This document shows positions 1 through 7,740 of a stretch of 64,000 nt of DNA, in pieces. The stretch is from FEB-22 sp003105195 (GTDB lineage: Bacteria; Pseudomonadota; Alphaproteobacteria; Rhizobiales; Xanthobacteraceae). Location of the stretch: the NCBI GenBank assembly GCA_027493405.1, contig JAOSKV010000046.1:193066-257065 (forward strand). Direction: 5' to 3'. A program made the translations under genes and the position numbers. The first letter of the stretch is position 1; every line of letters starts with the position of its first letter. The notes beneath the pieces are model-generated. The model searched no databases, had not been told where the DNA came from, and worked only from the letters and a program-made list of their open reading frames with translations.

Positions 1-214
1 CGCCGCGCACATTGGCGATGCCGGCGCCGGGGAGCGACTGCACGGCGAGCCCTGGCACGGCCTTCTCCCACATGTCCTTGAGCTGGCCCCCGAGCGGCAC
101 CCAGACGCCGCCCTGCGGTCCGGTCATCAGCCGGACCTCGGCCGCATGCGCGGCGCCGGCGAGGCCGGCCGCCAGGACAGCCGCGAGCGCGCAGCCCCTG
201 AGGTGCAATGTCAT
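1..214 (-). CDS. TAXI-family TRAP transporter solute receptor, N-terminal part
   Basis: Partial gene that runs off the left edge; only about 71 residues are visible. The product starts with a Sec-type signal peptide (a short charged start, then an Ala/Leu-rich core ending in AHAA near residue 24). The mature start, VRLMTGPQGGVW, is typical of the TAXI group of TRAP receptors, which bind small organic acids in the periplasm and pass them to a fused DctQM-type permease. I chose the ATG at 214 because GGGAGG lies six bases upstream; another ATG at 220 would abut the ribosome site. It lies 38 bp after the Ldh-family gene on the same strand, so the two are probably co-transcribed and may handle the same substrate. 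The permease is not in the window. Confidence 0.75.
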   Translation of the reverse strand, partial: MTLHLRGCALAAVLAAGLAGAAHAAEVRLMTGPQGGVWVPLGGQLKDMWEKAVPGLAVQSLPGAGIANVRG

Positions 215-252
215 CGTCATCCTCCCGTGATGTGCCGGCCTGCGGCCCGGCT

Positions 253-1332
253 TCAGGTCTCGTTGTGGCCGAGAAGGTACGCGGCGTCGGCGGCCTCGCA
301 CAAGGCCTTGATCGCGGCGGCGAGCGGCCGCGGGAGCGGAACGCCCTCGGTCTCACGCCTCGCGCGGCTTGCGTGCTCGGGGTCGCCCGCGACCATGACA
401 GGACGCTCCGCCTCGGCCGCCGGCGAGGCGCGTAGCGCGTCGATCAGGGCGTCGAGGTCGTCCATGAAGCGCCCGTCGTCGCGGACGAGGTCGGGATCGA
501 TCGCCATCAGGAAATGGCCGACGTCGTGACGCGCCGCGCCGGCCGGGCGCAGCGGCGCGTAGCTCGAACCCGACAGCACCGTGGAGAGGATCTCGGCCAT
601 CACGGCGAGGCCGTAGCCCTTGTGGCCGCCATGGGCCCGGTCGCCCCCGAGCGGCGTGAGCAGGCGGTCGAGGAGCGCGGCCGCCGCGTCCGTCTGCGGG
701 CGGCCGTCGCGCGCCAGCACCCAGCCCTCGGGCAGCGCCTTGCCGGCCATGTGCGCGAGCTTGATCTTGCCGATCGCGACCGTCGAGGTCGCCATGTCGA
801 GCAGGAAGGGCGGATTGCGCCGCGCCGGCGCCGCAAAGGCGATCGGGTTGGTGCCGAGCATCGCCTTGACGCCGTGGGTCGGCACGATCGCGGTGTTCCA
901 CACCGCGGAGGTCGAGAAGCCGATCAGGCCGTGCGCCACCGCGCGCAGCGCGTGCACGCCGGCCGCGCCGTAGTGGTTGGAGTTGCGCACCGCGACCGCG
1001 CCGATGCCGAAGTCCTTCGCCTTGCGCGCCGCGAGCTCGATCGCCCGCGTCGCCGGCGCCTCGCCGAAGCCGCCGCCGCCGTCGATCAGCGCGACCGCCC
1101 CCTTGTCGCGCACGGTCCTGATCTCGGGCGCGATGGCGACCATGCCGGAGCGCCGCTGCTCGTCGTAGAAGGGCAGGAGATGGATGCCGTGGCTGTCGAT
1201 CCCCATGAGGTCGGCCGCGGCGAGCGCCTCGGCGGTCTCGCCGGCCTGGTCGGCCGGCATGCCCCAGGCGAGGAGGATCACCTCGATCTGCCGCCGCACG
1301 GTGTCGGCGGGGACCAGCACGGCGTCGCGCAT
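253..1332 (-). CDS. Ldh-family NAD(P)-dependent oxidoreductase (malate/L-lactate/ureidoglycolate type)
   Basis: The product has 359 residues, the usual length of the Ldh_2 family of 2-hydroxyacid oxidoreductases, which is unrelated to classical lactate dehydrogenase. Visible family motifs are DSHG (residues 46-49), NSNHYG with the presumed catalytic His120, GTNPIAFAAP (160-169) and GGHKGYGLA (235-243). Members oxidise malate, L-lactate, ureidoglycolate or R-sulfolactate (ComC), so the substrate cannot be named from sequence. It is the first gene of a minus-strand pair with a TAXI TRAP receptor, which suggests uptake and oxidation of a hydroxyacid. tRNA-Pro lies 42 bp upstream on the same strand. 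The frame is intact. Confidence 0.9.
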   Translation of the reverse strand: MRDAVLVPADTVRRQIEVILLAWGMPADQAGETAEALAAADLMGIDSHGIHLLPFYDEQRRSGMVAIAPEIRTVRDKGAVALIDGGGGFGEAPATRAIELAARKAKDFGIGAVAVRNSNHYGAAGVHALRAVAHGLIGFSTSAVWNTAIVPTHGVKAMLGTNPIAFAAPARRNPPFLLDMATSTVAIGKIKLAHMAGKALPEGWVLARDGRPQTDAAAALLDRLLTPLGGDRAHGGHKGYGLAVMAEILSTVLSGSSYAPLRPAGAARHDVGHFLMAIDPDLVRDDGRFMDDLDALIDALRASPAAEAERPVMVAGDPEHASRARRETEGVPLPRPLAAAIKALCEAADAAYLLGHNET

Positions 1333-1374
1333 GGGTCTCCGGGGGCACCGGCGCGAGGCCGGGTCGGGAAGGAA

Positions 1375-1451
1375 TGGTCGGAGTGGCAGGATTTGAACCT
1401 GCGACCCCCTCGTCCCGAACGAGGTGCGCTACCAGGCTGCGCTACACTCCG
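1375..1451 (-). tRNA. tRNA-Pro (anticodon CGG)
   Basis: On the minus strand the sequence folds as a 77-nt tRNA with an encoded CCA end. The acceptor stem pairs CGGAGTG with CACTCCG. The anticodon stem CCTCG/CGAGG closes the loop TTCGGGA, giving anticodon CGG, and the T arm contains GGTTCAAATCC. It lies directly upstream of the Ldh-family gene in the same direction. Confidence 0.96.
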
Positions 1452-1630
1452 ATTTTGCGAGAGCAGGCGCTTATATAGCGGAGCATGCGGGAACCGCAAG
1501 CCGGGATGTCCGGCGCCCCGACGCCTTGAAATCTCAGCGCAAATCGCCGGTGCGCGGGCGCCGCGGCGTTGATCGGGGGCAGGCGCGCCGCTATGGTCCG
1601 CCGCCGATCGGGCCCGGCCCGTGCGTCGGA

Positions 1631-1705
1631 TGGGGCGTAGCCAAGTGGTAAGGCAGCGGATTTTGATTCCGCCATTCCCTGGTTCGAATCCAGGCGCCCC
1701 AGCCA
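1631..1705 (+). tRNA. tRNA-Gln (anticodon TTG)
   Basis: A 75-nt tRNA including an encoded GCCA end. The acceptor stem pairs TGGGGCG with CGCCCCA. The anticodon stem GCGGA/TCCGC holds the loop TTTTGAT, giving anticodon TTG. The T arm is CCTGG-TTCGAAT-CCAGG. Its 3' half is repeated imperfectly at 8917-8969, which makes this tRNA a candidate integration site. Confidence 0.96.
1655..1705 (+). repeat. 3' half of tRNA-Gln, left member of a direct repeat (candidate att site)
   Basis: The last 51-52 bases of tRNA-Gln, from the anticodon stem to GCCA, recur in the same orientation about 7.26 kb away at 8917-8969. Integrases of genomic islands often use the 3' end of a tRNA gene as the core site and leave such a partial copy at the far end. 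The intact copy is here, next to the LacI regulator. No integrase gene lies between the repeats. Confidence 0.5.
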
Positions 1706-1737
1706 AATTCCTCAGATTTCAGGGGTCTCGCAGTGCG

Positions 1738-1762
1738 GCGATGCGTGATTTCCGCGCATCGC
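1738..1762. other. Inverted repeat (8-bp stem) between tRNA-Gln and the lacI-type gene
   Basis: GCGATGCG at 1738-1745 pairs perfectly with CGCATCGC at 1755-1762 across a 9-base loop. It lies downstream of both the tRNA (plus strand) and the regulator gene (minus strand). There is no T run on either side, so a bidirectional terminator role is only possible. Confidence 0.35.
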
Positions 1763-1829
1763 ACGCCCGCCGTCATGACGTTGCGCGGTCATCTGTTCCG
1801 GCGGAGCCGGCGTGTGCCACGGGCGATGG

Positions 1830-2864
1830 TCAACGGCGCCCCGCTTTCGAGAGCTGAGCGGTGCTGGCGCGCATGATGAGCTCGGTGGGGATCACCTGGC
1901 TCTTGATCGAAGTCCCGTGTCTCGCGGCTGCGATCAGCGCGTCGGCCGCCGCGTTCCCCATCTGGCGGGCGGGCACATGCACGCTCGAAACAGCCGGGTT
2001 CGCGGCTCTTACGAGCGGCAAATCGTCGAACCCGATGATCGAGACATCCTCCGGAACGCGAAGCTTCATGCGCTGGCACGCGAACAGCGCGCCCAGCGCC
2101 TGGATGTCGTTGGCGCAGAAGAGCGCGGTGGGCGGGCGCGCATTGGACATCAGGCGCGTCGCCGCTTCCGCCGCGGCCTCGATTTCGAACGGCTGCTGGG
2201 AAACCAAGGTCTCATCGAAAGCGATACGGTGCTTCTCGAGGACGGATTTGTACGCCTCGAGGCGAAGGGCGGCGCGATCGTTGATCGCGGACTGGCCGCA
2301 GATCAGGCCGATACGACGATGCCCGAGCTTGATCAGCATTTCGGTCGCTTCGGCGGCGGCCGCGCGATTGTCGAAGGAGATCGAGGGGATGGAGCGCTTC
2401 GGACTGATCGCCCATGTCACGACGAAGGGAATGCGGTAATGCTCCAACAACTGATAGAGCGACGCGTCGCGCCGGTAGCCGGTGAGAACCACGCCTTCCA
2501 CGCGGCTCTCGATCAGCTTGCGAATGATGTCTCGCTCGATCTCCGCGGAGTAGTTCGCGTTCACGATCAACAGGCTCAGGCCCGCGGCCTGCAAGCGGCT
2601 CTGAATCGCCTCGGTGAACTCCGCATAGATCGAGTTCGAGATCGTCGGCACGATCAATCCGACGAGACCCGTCCGCTGCGAGGAGAAGTTCGCGGCTCTT
2701 CCGTCCGGCACGAAGCGATACTTCTCGACCAGCCGCAGAATCTTCTCGCGCGTGTGCGTTGCAACACTCTCGGGTTGCCGCAGTGCGCGACTGACCGTCG
2801 CGACTGAGACGCCTGCCCTTTTCGCGAGCGAGCGGACGTTCACGGATTTTTCCGACTTTTTCAT
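1830..2864 (-). CDS. LacI-family transcriptional regulator
   Basis: The product has 344 residues from the ATG at 2864. An N-terminal LacI helix-turn-helix (about residues 9-30, with GVSVATVSRAL) is followed by a hinge and a periplasmic-binding-protein-like sensor domain (VGLIVPTISNS onward, and IIGFDDLPL near the end). Such proteins bind palindromic operators and release them on binding a sugar-like ligand. A TTG at 2900 in frame would add 12 residues but would start inside the operator, so I prefer 2864. The gene diverges from the HpsN-like dehydrogenase and transporter operon, and the palindrome between them makes it the likely local repressor and self-regulator. Confidence 0.92.
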   Translation of the reverse strand: MKKSEKSVNVRSLAKRAGVSVATVSRALRQPESVATHTREKILRLVEKYRFVPDGRAANFSSQRTGLVGLIVPTISNSIYAEFTEAIQSRLQAAGLSLLIVNANYSAEIERDIIRKLIESRVEGVVLTGYRRDASLYQLLEHYRIPFVVTWAISPKRSIPSISFDNRAAAAEATEMLIKLGHRRIGLICGQSAINDRAALRLEAYKSVLEKHRIAFDETLVSQQPFEIEAAAEAATRLMSNARPPTALFCANDIQALGALFACQRMKLRVPEDVSIIGFDDLPLVRAANPAVSSVHVPARQMGNAAADALIAAARHGTSIKSQVIPTELIMRASTAQLSKAGRR

Positions 2865-2898
2865 CGTGTCTCGTATCGGAAGGCTCTGGACGCCGGGC

Positions 2899-2916
2899 AA
2901 TGTAACCGGTTACATT
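2899..2916. promoter_or_regulatory. LacI-type operator palindrome
   Basis: AATGTAACCGGTTACATT is a perfect 18-bp palindrome with the central CG step typical of LacI/GalR-family operators. It lies 34 bp upstream of the regulator start and 28 bp upstream of the divergent dehydrogenase start, so one site can control both transcripts. Binding by the adjacent regulator is inferred. Confidence 0.85.
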
Positions 2917-2944
2917 TCCGCTCGACAATACGGAATCTGGAACA

Positions 2945-4240
2945 ATGGTGCGCTATCTGAAGCAGGCTGCTCCTGCGTCCCGACAGGACAATCGCGAGCT
3001 CGTCGAGCGAGTGCGCGAGATGATCGCCGATATCGAGCGGGATGGGGATCAGGCGGTTCGCAAATACGCGGCGCAGCTGGACGGCTGGACAAGATCCGAG
3101 TTTCGCGTATCGCAGGATGAGATCGCAGCGGCGCGAAACGCGCTGGGCGTGACGTTCAAGGAGGATTTCGCCTACTGCAAGAAGCAGGTGACCGAGGTGG
3201 CGGAGCGGGGGGGCGGCCCCCGGGGGGGGGGGGGGGGGGGGGGGGGGCCGGCCCCCCCACGGGGGGGGGCAGAAGATCATCCCGATCGAGGTGGTCGGCT
3301 GCTACATTCCCGGCGGCAAGTATCCGCTGATTTCCGCCGCGATCATGAGCGTCGCAACAGCACGCGTCGCTGGCGTTTCGCACATCGTCGGCGGCGGCGC
3401 CGCCGCGGGACGGCAAGGGCATCTTCCCTCCGACGCTTTATGCGCTGGCGGAATCCGGCGCGGACGAGATCTACGCGATCGGCGGAGTGCAGGCGTTCGC
3501 CGCGATGGCCTTTGGCCGGATCGGAATGCGCGCCGTCGACATGATCACGGGTCCGGGCAATGCTTATGTTGCCGAAGCCAAGCGGCAGCTCTTCGGCCAG
3601 GTCGGCATCGACCTGCCGGCCGGTCCGACCGAGATCCTCGTCATCGCGGATGACAGCTCGGATCCGGCGCTGGTCGCGACCGATCTCCTGGGGCAGGCCG
3701 AGCATGGACCCGACAGTCCCGCGTGGCTCATCTCCACGTCGGAGAAGGTCGCCCGCGAGACGATGGCGGAGATCGACCGGCAGCTCGTGACGCTGCCGAC
3801 CCGCGAAATTGCGGGCGCTGCCTGGGCGCGTTGGGGTGAAGTCGCGGTCGTGGACGGCGACGACGAGGCGATCGCACTGAGTGACAAGTACGCGCCCGAA
3901 CACCTCGAAGTCCTGACCGCGAAGAACGACTACTACCTGAAGAAGCTCCGAAACTACGGCAGCCTTTTTCGTCGGCGAGGAGAGCACCGTCGCCTACGGC
4001 GACAAGGGGGTCGGCACCAATCACACCCTGCCGACGGGGCGGGCAGCACGCTACACGGGCGGACTCTGGGTCGGAAAGTTCCTCAAGACGGTGACCTATC
4101 AGCGGCTCACGCCGGAAGCGAGCCACGAGATCGCACCGATCATCGGCCGAATGTGCGCGTCCGAAGGCATGCTCGCACACGAGATCACCGCGGCCGTGCG
4201 CGAACAGCGCTACGCGCAACGGTGGAGGAGCGGGCAATGA
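2945..4240 (+). CDS. HisD-family dehydrogenase, closest in motif to sulfopropanediol 3-dehydrogenase (HpsN); frameshifted
   Basis: The parts read as one HisD-fold NAD-dependent alcohol dehydrogenase of about 430 residues: MVRYLKQA start, GCYIPGGKYP, GPGNAYVAEAKR, LLGQAEHGP (Gln/His pair), GTNHTLPT and YTGGLWVGKFLKT near the end. The start and the last two motifs match HpsN-type catabolic members better than histidine-biosynthetic HisD. The frame shifts three times: in a poly-G patch (3207-3269), at an extra G near 3391, and at an extra T in the T run near 3966. The shifts sum to a multiple of three and the C-terminus returns to the starting frame, so I suspect base-calling error. The stop overlaps the next start as ATGA. 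It is the first gene after the operator. The substrate is inferred; a polyol or sulfonate alcohol is possible. Confidence 0.75.
3207..3269. other. Poly-G artefact patch inside the HpsN-like gene
   Basis: About 63 bases consist almost only of G with a few C blocks. Aligned by motif spacing to the family, this stretch should encode some 20-25 ordinary residues just before the GCYIPGGKYP motif. The gene keeps roughly its normal length across the patch, so real bases seem to have been overwritten rather than inserted. Runs of G without signal are typical of two-colour short-read chemistry. Confidence 0.8.
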
Positions 4241-4506
4241 CCGTGCGGCATGTCGGCGAAGATCATCTGCGCTTCGACAACTTTCTGCCGAGTCCGCTCG
4301 ATCCGGATTTGTGTCCCACCGTGGCCGAAGCAGTGGCGCAAGAGGCGCGGGTCGAAGGCCTCGCGCGCAAGCCTCGTGCGCCGTCGCTGCGGGCGCTCGC
4401 GAACGTTGCCGCTTCGGCGAAGCGCAACAGGCATTCCTGCGTTCGTTCAAGAAGAGTAATGCCGAAACAACCGCAGCCTGATCCGTCGAAAGGGAGGAAG
4501 GAATGA
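4237..4506 (+). CDS. Small hypothetical protein, coupled to its neighbours
   Basis: An 89-residue ORF whose start overlaps the dehydrogenase stop (ATGA at 4237-4240) and whose stop overlaps the binding-protein start (ATGA at 4503-4506). GGAGGAG lies seven bases before its ATG. These links suggest it is translated. No signal peptide, membrane segment or known motif is seen. The second half is rich in Arg, Ala and Pro and could be distorted by a frameshift, given the damage in the gene before it. I do not recognise a family. Confidence 0.45.
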   Translation: MTVRHVGEDHLRFDNFLPSPLDPDLCPTVAEAVAQEARVEGLARKPRAPSLRALANVAASAKRNRHSCVRSRRVMPKQPQPDPSKGRKE

Positions 4507-5882
4507 GCAAGCTCGGAAGTGTTCCGCTCGACCGCCGTACGTTTATCGGCAGCGTGGCCGCGGCGGGCGTGAGCGCCGGTGGCCTCTTTGGCGCGGCGCC
4601 GTCGTTCGGCCAGAGCAGCAAGACCGGCACGATCCGCGTCTGGGGGGAGCCCGGGCCCTATGGCGGGGTCGGTGTTGCCGCGATGAACGAGTGGGCGCAG
4701 AAGAATGCGCCCGGCCTCAAGTTCGAGATCGAGACGATCCCGTGGGATGGTGTCTACGTGAAGCTGATGACCGACCTCGCGGCCAGGCGGCCACCGTCCC
4801 TCATCAGCGTGGAGTCGCCGATCGCGATGCAGATGATGGCGGAAGGCCTGCTGCTTCCGGTCGACGATCTGGTCGGGAAGATCGGCCAGGACCGTCTCGT
4901 CGACGGCGTGAAGTGGGATTACTGGGGCAACTGGAAGGGCAAGCAGTACGTCATTCCGGCACATCATCAGCCGCACCTGCTGCTCGTGCGGATGGACATC
5001 GTCAAGGAGCTGGGTCTCAAGGACCCCGATACTTGGGACTGGAACGATCTTCTGAATTCCGCGAAGACGATCTCGGCGAAGAAGCCGGGCATGGCCGGCT
5101 TCTGCATGGCGCTCGGCCGCAACCTCTGCACCGACTATCACTTCGCGGCGCTGCTGCATGCGGCTGGCGGCCGGATGTTCGATCCTGCGAACAAGTACCA
5201 AGTCGTATTCGACAGCCCGCACACCGTGGAGGCGCTGGACTTCGTTCGTGAGCTTCGTCCCTACATGCCGAAGGGCGCTGTGGAATACAGTTTCCTTCAG
5301 GTCGTCGACGCGCACGTGACGGGTCAGACCGCGATCAGCTTCTACTGGGGGCGCACGCTCGGCCGCGCGGCCGAGGAGGCGAAGCCGATCTTCGAGGCGA
5401 CCGAAGCGTTCAACCACGCGCGTCACCCGAAGACCGGGCGCCGCAGCAACTGGAACGACTTCCAGGGCTGGTGCATCCCGGCGCAGAACAATCCGTTCAT
5501 CGACGAAGTGAAGGCGGCGCTGCTCTATCAGCAGACCAGCAAGGACTGGCTGATCAAGTACTGCCATTCGCTGATGCCGAACGTGGCGCCGACCTACAAG
5601 GATATCGCCGGCGCACCTGAGCTCAAGGAGCATGCGTTCTACAAGTCGAAGCCGAAGACGGTCGACACGTACTTCCGCACCTCGCTCGCCCACTCGAGCA
5701 GCACCGCGAACGAGCTCCTGCAAGGCCCGAACCCGCTCGCCGGCTACGTCCACGGTCGGTCCGTCCTTGCGCAAACCGTTCAGAAGGTTGTCATCGACAA
5801 CATGAAGCCGGAGGACGCAGCGAAGTGGGGCGCACGTGAACTCGAGGCGATCCGTCGCGAGAACGTTCGGCTGTTGGGCTAA
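4503..5882 (+). CDS. ABC transporter extracellular solute-binding protein, family 1
   Basis: A 459-residue product with a twin-arginine-like signal (DRRTFIG at residues 10-16, then an Ala/Gly-rich stretch ending near residue 36), followed by a family 1 (sugar-type) binding protein beginning TGTIRVWGEPGPYGG. It should act in the periplasm and deliver a carbohydrate or related polyol to the two permeases that follow. GGGAGGAAGG precedes the ATG. It is much closer to the permeases than any other binding protein, and the operon is complete (binding protein, two permeases, ATPase). A strong hairpin follows it. The substrate is unknown; the HpsN-like dehydrogenase upstream hints at an alcohol. Confidence 0.9.
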   Translation: MSKLGSVPLDRRTFIGSVAAAGVSAGGLFGAAPSFGQSSKTGTIRVWGEPGPYGGVGVAAMNEWAQKNAPGLKFEIETIPWDGVYVKLMTDLAARRPPSLISVESPIAMQMMAEGLLLPVDDLVGKIGQDRLVDGVKWDYWGNWKGKQYVIPAHHQPHLLLVRMDIVKELGLKDPDTWDWNDLLNSAKTISAKKPGMAGFCMALGRNLCTDYHFAALLHAAGGRMFDPANKYQVVFDSPHTVEALDFVRELRPYMPKGAVEYSFLQVVDAHVTGQTAISFYWGRTLGRAAEEAKPIFEATEAFNHARHPKTGRRSNWNDFQGWCIPAQNNPFIDEVKAALLYQQTSKDWLIKYCHSLMPNVAPTYKDIAGAPELKEHAFYKSKPKTVDTYFRTSLAHSSSTANELLQGPNPLAGYVHGRSVLAQTVQKVVIDNMKPEDAAKWGARELEAIRRENVRLLG

Positions 5883-5895
5883 CGCGGGAAACCGC

Positions 5896-5919
5896 TGCCG
5901 GGCGGCAGGCCGCCCGGCA
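5896..5919 (+). promoter_or_regulatory. Intra-operon hairpin between binding-protein and permease genes
   Basis: TGCCGGGCGGC at 5896-5906 pairs perfectly with GCCGCCCGGCA at 5909-5919. It starts 14 bp after the binding-protein stop and ends 14 bp before the next ATG. There is no T run, so it is not a standard terminator. A stable stem at this place in sugar-importer operons commonly protects the binding-protein mRNA and lowers permease expression. Confidence 0.7.
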
Positions 5920-5932
5920 GCCATGTTCTGCG

Positions 5933-6829
5933 ATGCATCTGTTCCGCCATCTGCAATCGGACCGCGCCGTCGGGCTGCTTTTCATAGCGCCCTTCGTCGT
6001 GACGGCGCTGTTCTTCATGGTGTATCCGATCGCGGAAGCGATCCGGATGGCCTTCTACAGCTATAATCCGCTTCGCCCGGACCTGTCGGCATTCGTCGGA
6101 CTTGCCAACTTCGAGTTCATCTTGGATGACCCGCTGTTCTGGGCGTCGTTCTGGCAGGCAACGGTCTGGACCCTGCTGTCGATTCTCTTCCAGACCGTGC
6201 TTGGGGTGGGCATCGCGCTGCTTCTGCATCGCGCGCTCGCCGGAATCGCCTTCTTCCGCGGGCTTCTGCTCTTTCCCTACATCGTGCCGACGGTCGTGAT
6301 CGCGCTGATCTGGCGCTGGATCTTCAATCCTGAGATCGGCGTCGTGAATTACAGCCTGCTGGCGTCGGGCCTCATCAAGGAGCCGATCTACTGGCTTTCC
6401 ACGCCGGCCATGGCCATGACCTCCACGATCATGCTGAACGTGTGGAAGTACACGCCCTTCGTGGTGATTTGCGTGCTCGCGCGGCTCCAGTCGGTCCCGC
6501 TCGAACTCTATGACGCCGCGAAGGTCGACGGCGCCGGCGTGGTGCGACGCTTCTTCGACGTGACGCTTCCGCAGCTCAAGGAAGTGCTGATCGTCGTCAT
6601 CGTATTCCGCACGATCTGGACCTTCAACAAGTTCGAGGAGATCTACCTTCTCACCAAGGGGGGGCCGGGCACATCCACCTTCAATCTGGCGGTCTATTCC
6701 TTCGAGCAGTCCATGGCGAGCTTGCGCCTGGGCGTGGGTGCGGCGACCGGGGTCGTGATGATGATCATGCTTCTGATCGGCAGCATCGTTTACCTGCGCG
6801 TTGCCGGCTTCGGGGGGAACGACAAATGA
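5933..6829 (+). CDS. Carbohydrate ABC transporter permease (MalF/UgpA type)
   Basis: A 298-residue inner-membrane protein with about six hydrophobic segments, the first at residues 10-35. The cytoplasmic EAA loop that docks on the ATPase is visible as LYDAAKVDGAGVVRRF near residues 190-205. An ATG at 5923 is out of frame, so the ATG at 5933 is the only good start. It overlaps the next permease gene by the four bases ATGA, as expected for subunits made in equal amounts. It would form the channel with the MalG-type partner. Confidence 0.92.
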   Translation: MHLFRHLQSDRAVGLLFIAPFVVTALFFMVYPIAEAIRMAFYSYNPLRPDLSAFVGLANFEFILDDPLFWASFWQATVWTLLSILFQTVLGVGIALLLHRALAGIAFFRGLLLFPYIVPTVVIALIWRWIFNPEIGVVNYSLLASGLIKEPIYWLSTPAMAMTSTIMLNVWKYTPFVVICVLARLQSVPLELYDAAKVDGAGVVRRFFDVTLPQLKEVLIVVIVFRTIWTFNKFEEIYLLTKGGPGTSTFNLAVYSFEQSMASLRLGVGAATGVVMMIMLLIGSIVYLRVAGFGGNDK

Positions 6830-7728
6830 ATTCCGCCGGCACGCTCTGGAAATCCGTTAAGAACACCATCCTCTATTTCGGCCTGTGCGCCGTGACATTC
6901 GTGATCTGCTTTCCGCTGATCTGGGCGCTTTCGACCTCGCTCAAGCCGAAGTCGGAGATCTTTGCCACGCCCCCGACGCTGATCCCGCGCACCTTTACGC
7001 TCGAGAATTACGAGGCGTTGCTCACCGGACGTCAACAATACTATCAGGCGCAGGGTGTATCGCAGAACGTCGGGCCCACCCCGGCGCAGTTCTTCACGCG
7101 CTGGTTCATCAACAGCGTGATCGTGACGCTCGGCTCCACGCTCATCAGCATCGTCGTTTCCACGCTCGCGGCCTACAGCCTGACCCGTTTCAGGTATTGG
7201 GGCAGAAGCGCGGTGCCGTACTTCAGCCTGCTGGGCTACATGGTGCCGTCGATCATCTTCGTCTTTCCGCTGTTCCTGATGATGGTGCGGCTCGAGCTCA
7301 CGGACAGTCTCTGGAGCCTCATCCTCGGTTATGTCTGCGTGACGCTGCCGTTCTGCATGTGGCTGATGTGGGCGTTCATGCGTTCGATCCCGATCGAGAT
7401 CGAGGAGGCGGCGCTGATCGACGGCGCCTCGCGCTATCAGGTGTTCCGGCAGATCGTGCTGCCCTCGGCCCTGCCCGGCATCATTGCCGCGTCGATCTTC
7501 GCGATGATCGTGTCCTGGAACGATTATCTGTTCGGGCGCGTGTTCATAAATTCGATCGACAACCTGACGCTCACCGTCGGCGTGATGCTCTTTTTCGAGG
7601 GCACCCATGTCGACTGGGGCCTGCTCATGGCCGCGTCCGTTCTCATGACCGTGCCGATGGCGATTCTGTTCATGGCTCTCCAGCGCCACCTTGTGGCCGG
7701 CTTCGGTGCAGGCGCGGTAAAAGGTTGA
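6826..7728 (+). CDS. Carbohydrate ABC transporter permease (MalG/UgpE type)
   Basis: A 300-residue inner-membrane protein with about six membrane segments and a conserved EAA loop (IEEAALIDGASRYQVF). A periplasmic insert after the first membrane helix, around residues 60-85, is longer than in many MalG proteins. Its start overlaps the preceding permease stop (ATGA at 6826-6829), and the ATPase gene follows after 12 bp with a good GAAAAGAAGGA ribosome site. It pairs with the MalF-type permease. Confidence 0.92.
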   Translation: MNSAGTLWKSVKNTILYFGLCAVTFVICFPLIWALSTSLKPKSEIFATPPTLIPRTFTLENYEALLTGRQQYYQAQGVSQNVGPTPAQFFTRWFINSVIVTLGSTLISIVVSTLAAYSLTRFRYWGRSAVPYFSLLGYMVPSIIFVFPLFLMMVRLELTDSLWSLILGYVCVTLPFCMWLMWAFMRSIPIEIEEAALIDGASRYQVFRQIVLPSALPGIIAASIFAMIVSWNDYLFGRVFINSIDNLTLTVGVMLFFEGTHVDWGLLMAASVLMTVPMAILFMALQRHLVAGFGAGAVKG

Positions 7729-7740
7729 GGAAAAGAAGGA

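Noticed and set aside
3207..3269. G-rich tract as a G-quadruplex or regulatory element
   Set aside because: It replaces a conserved coding segment of the HpsN-like gene and resembles other poly-G/C runs in the window; unread bases are a simpler reason.
2945..4240. Histidinol dehydrogenase of histidine biosynthesis
   Set aside because: No other his genes are near, it sits in a LacI-controlled transport operon, and its start and GTNHTLPT/YTGGLWVGKFLKT motifs fit HpsN-type catabolic members better.
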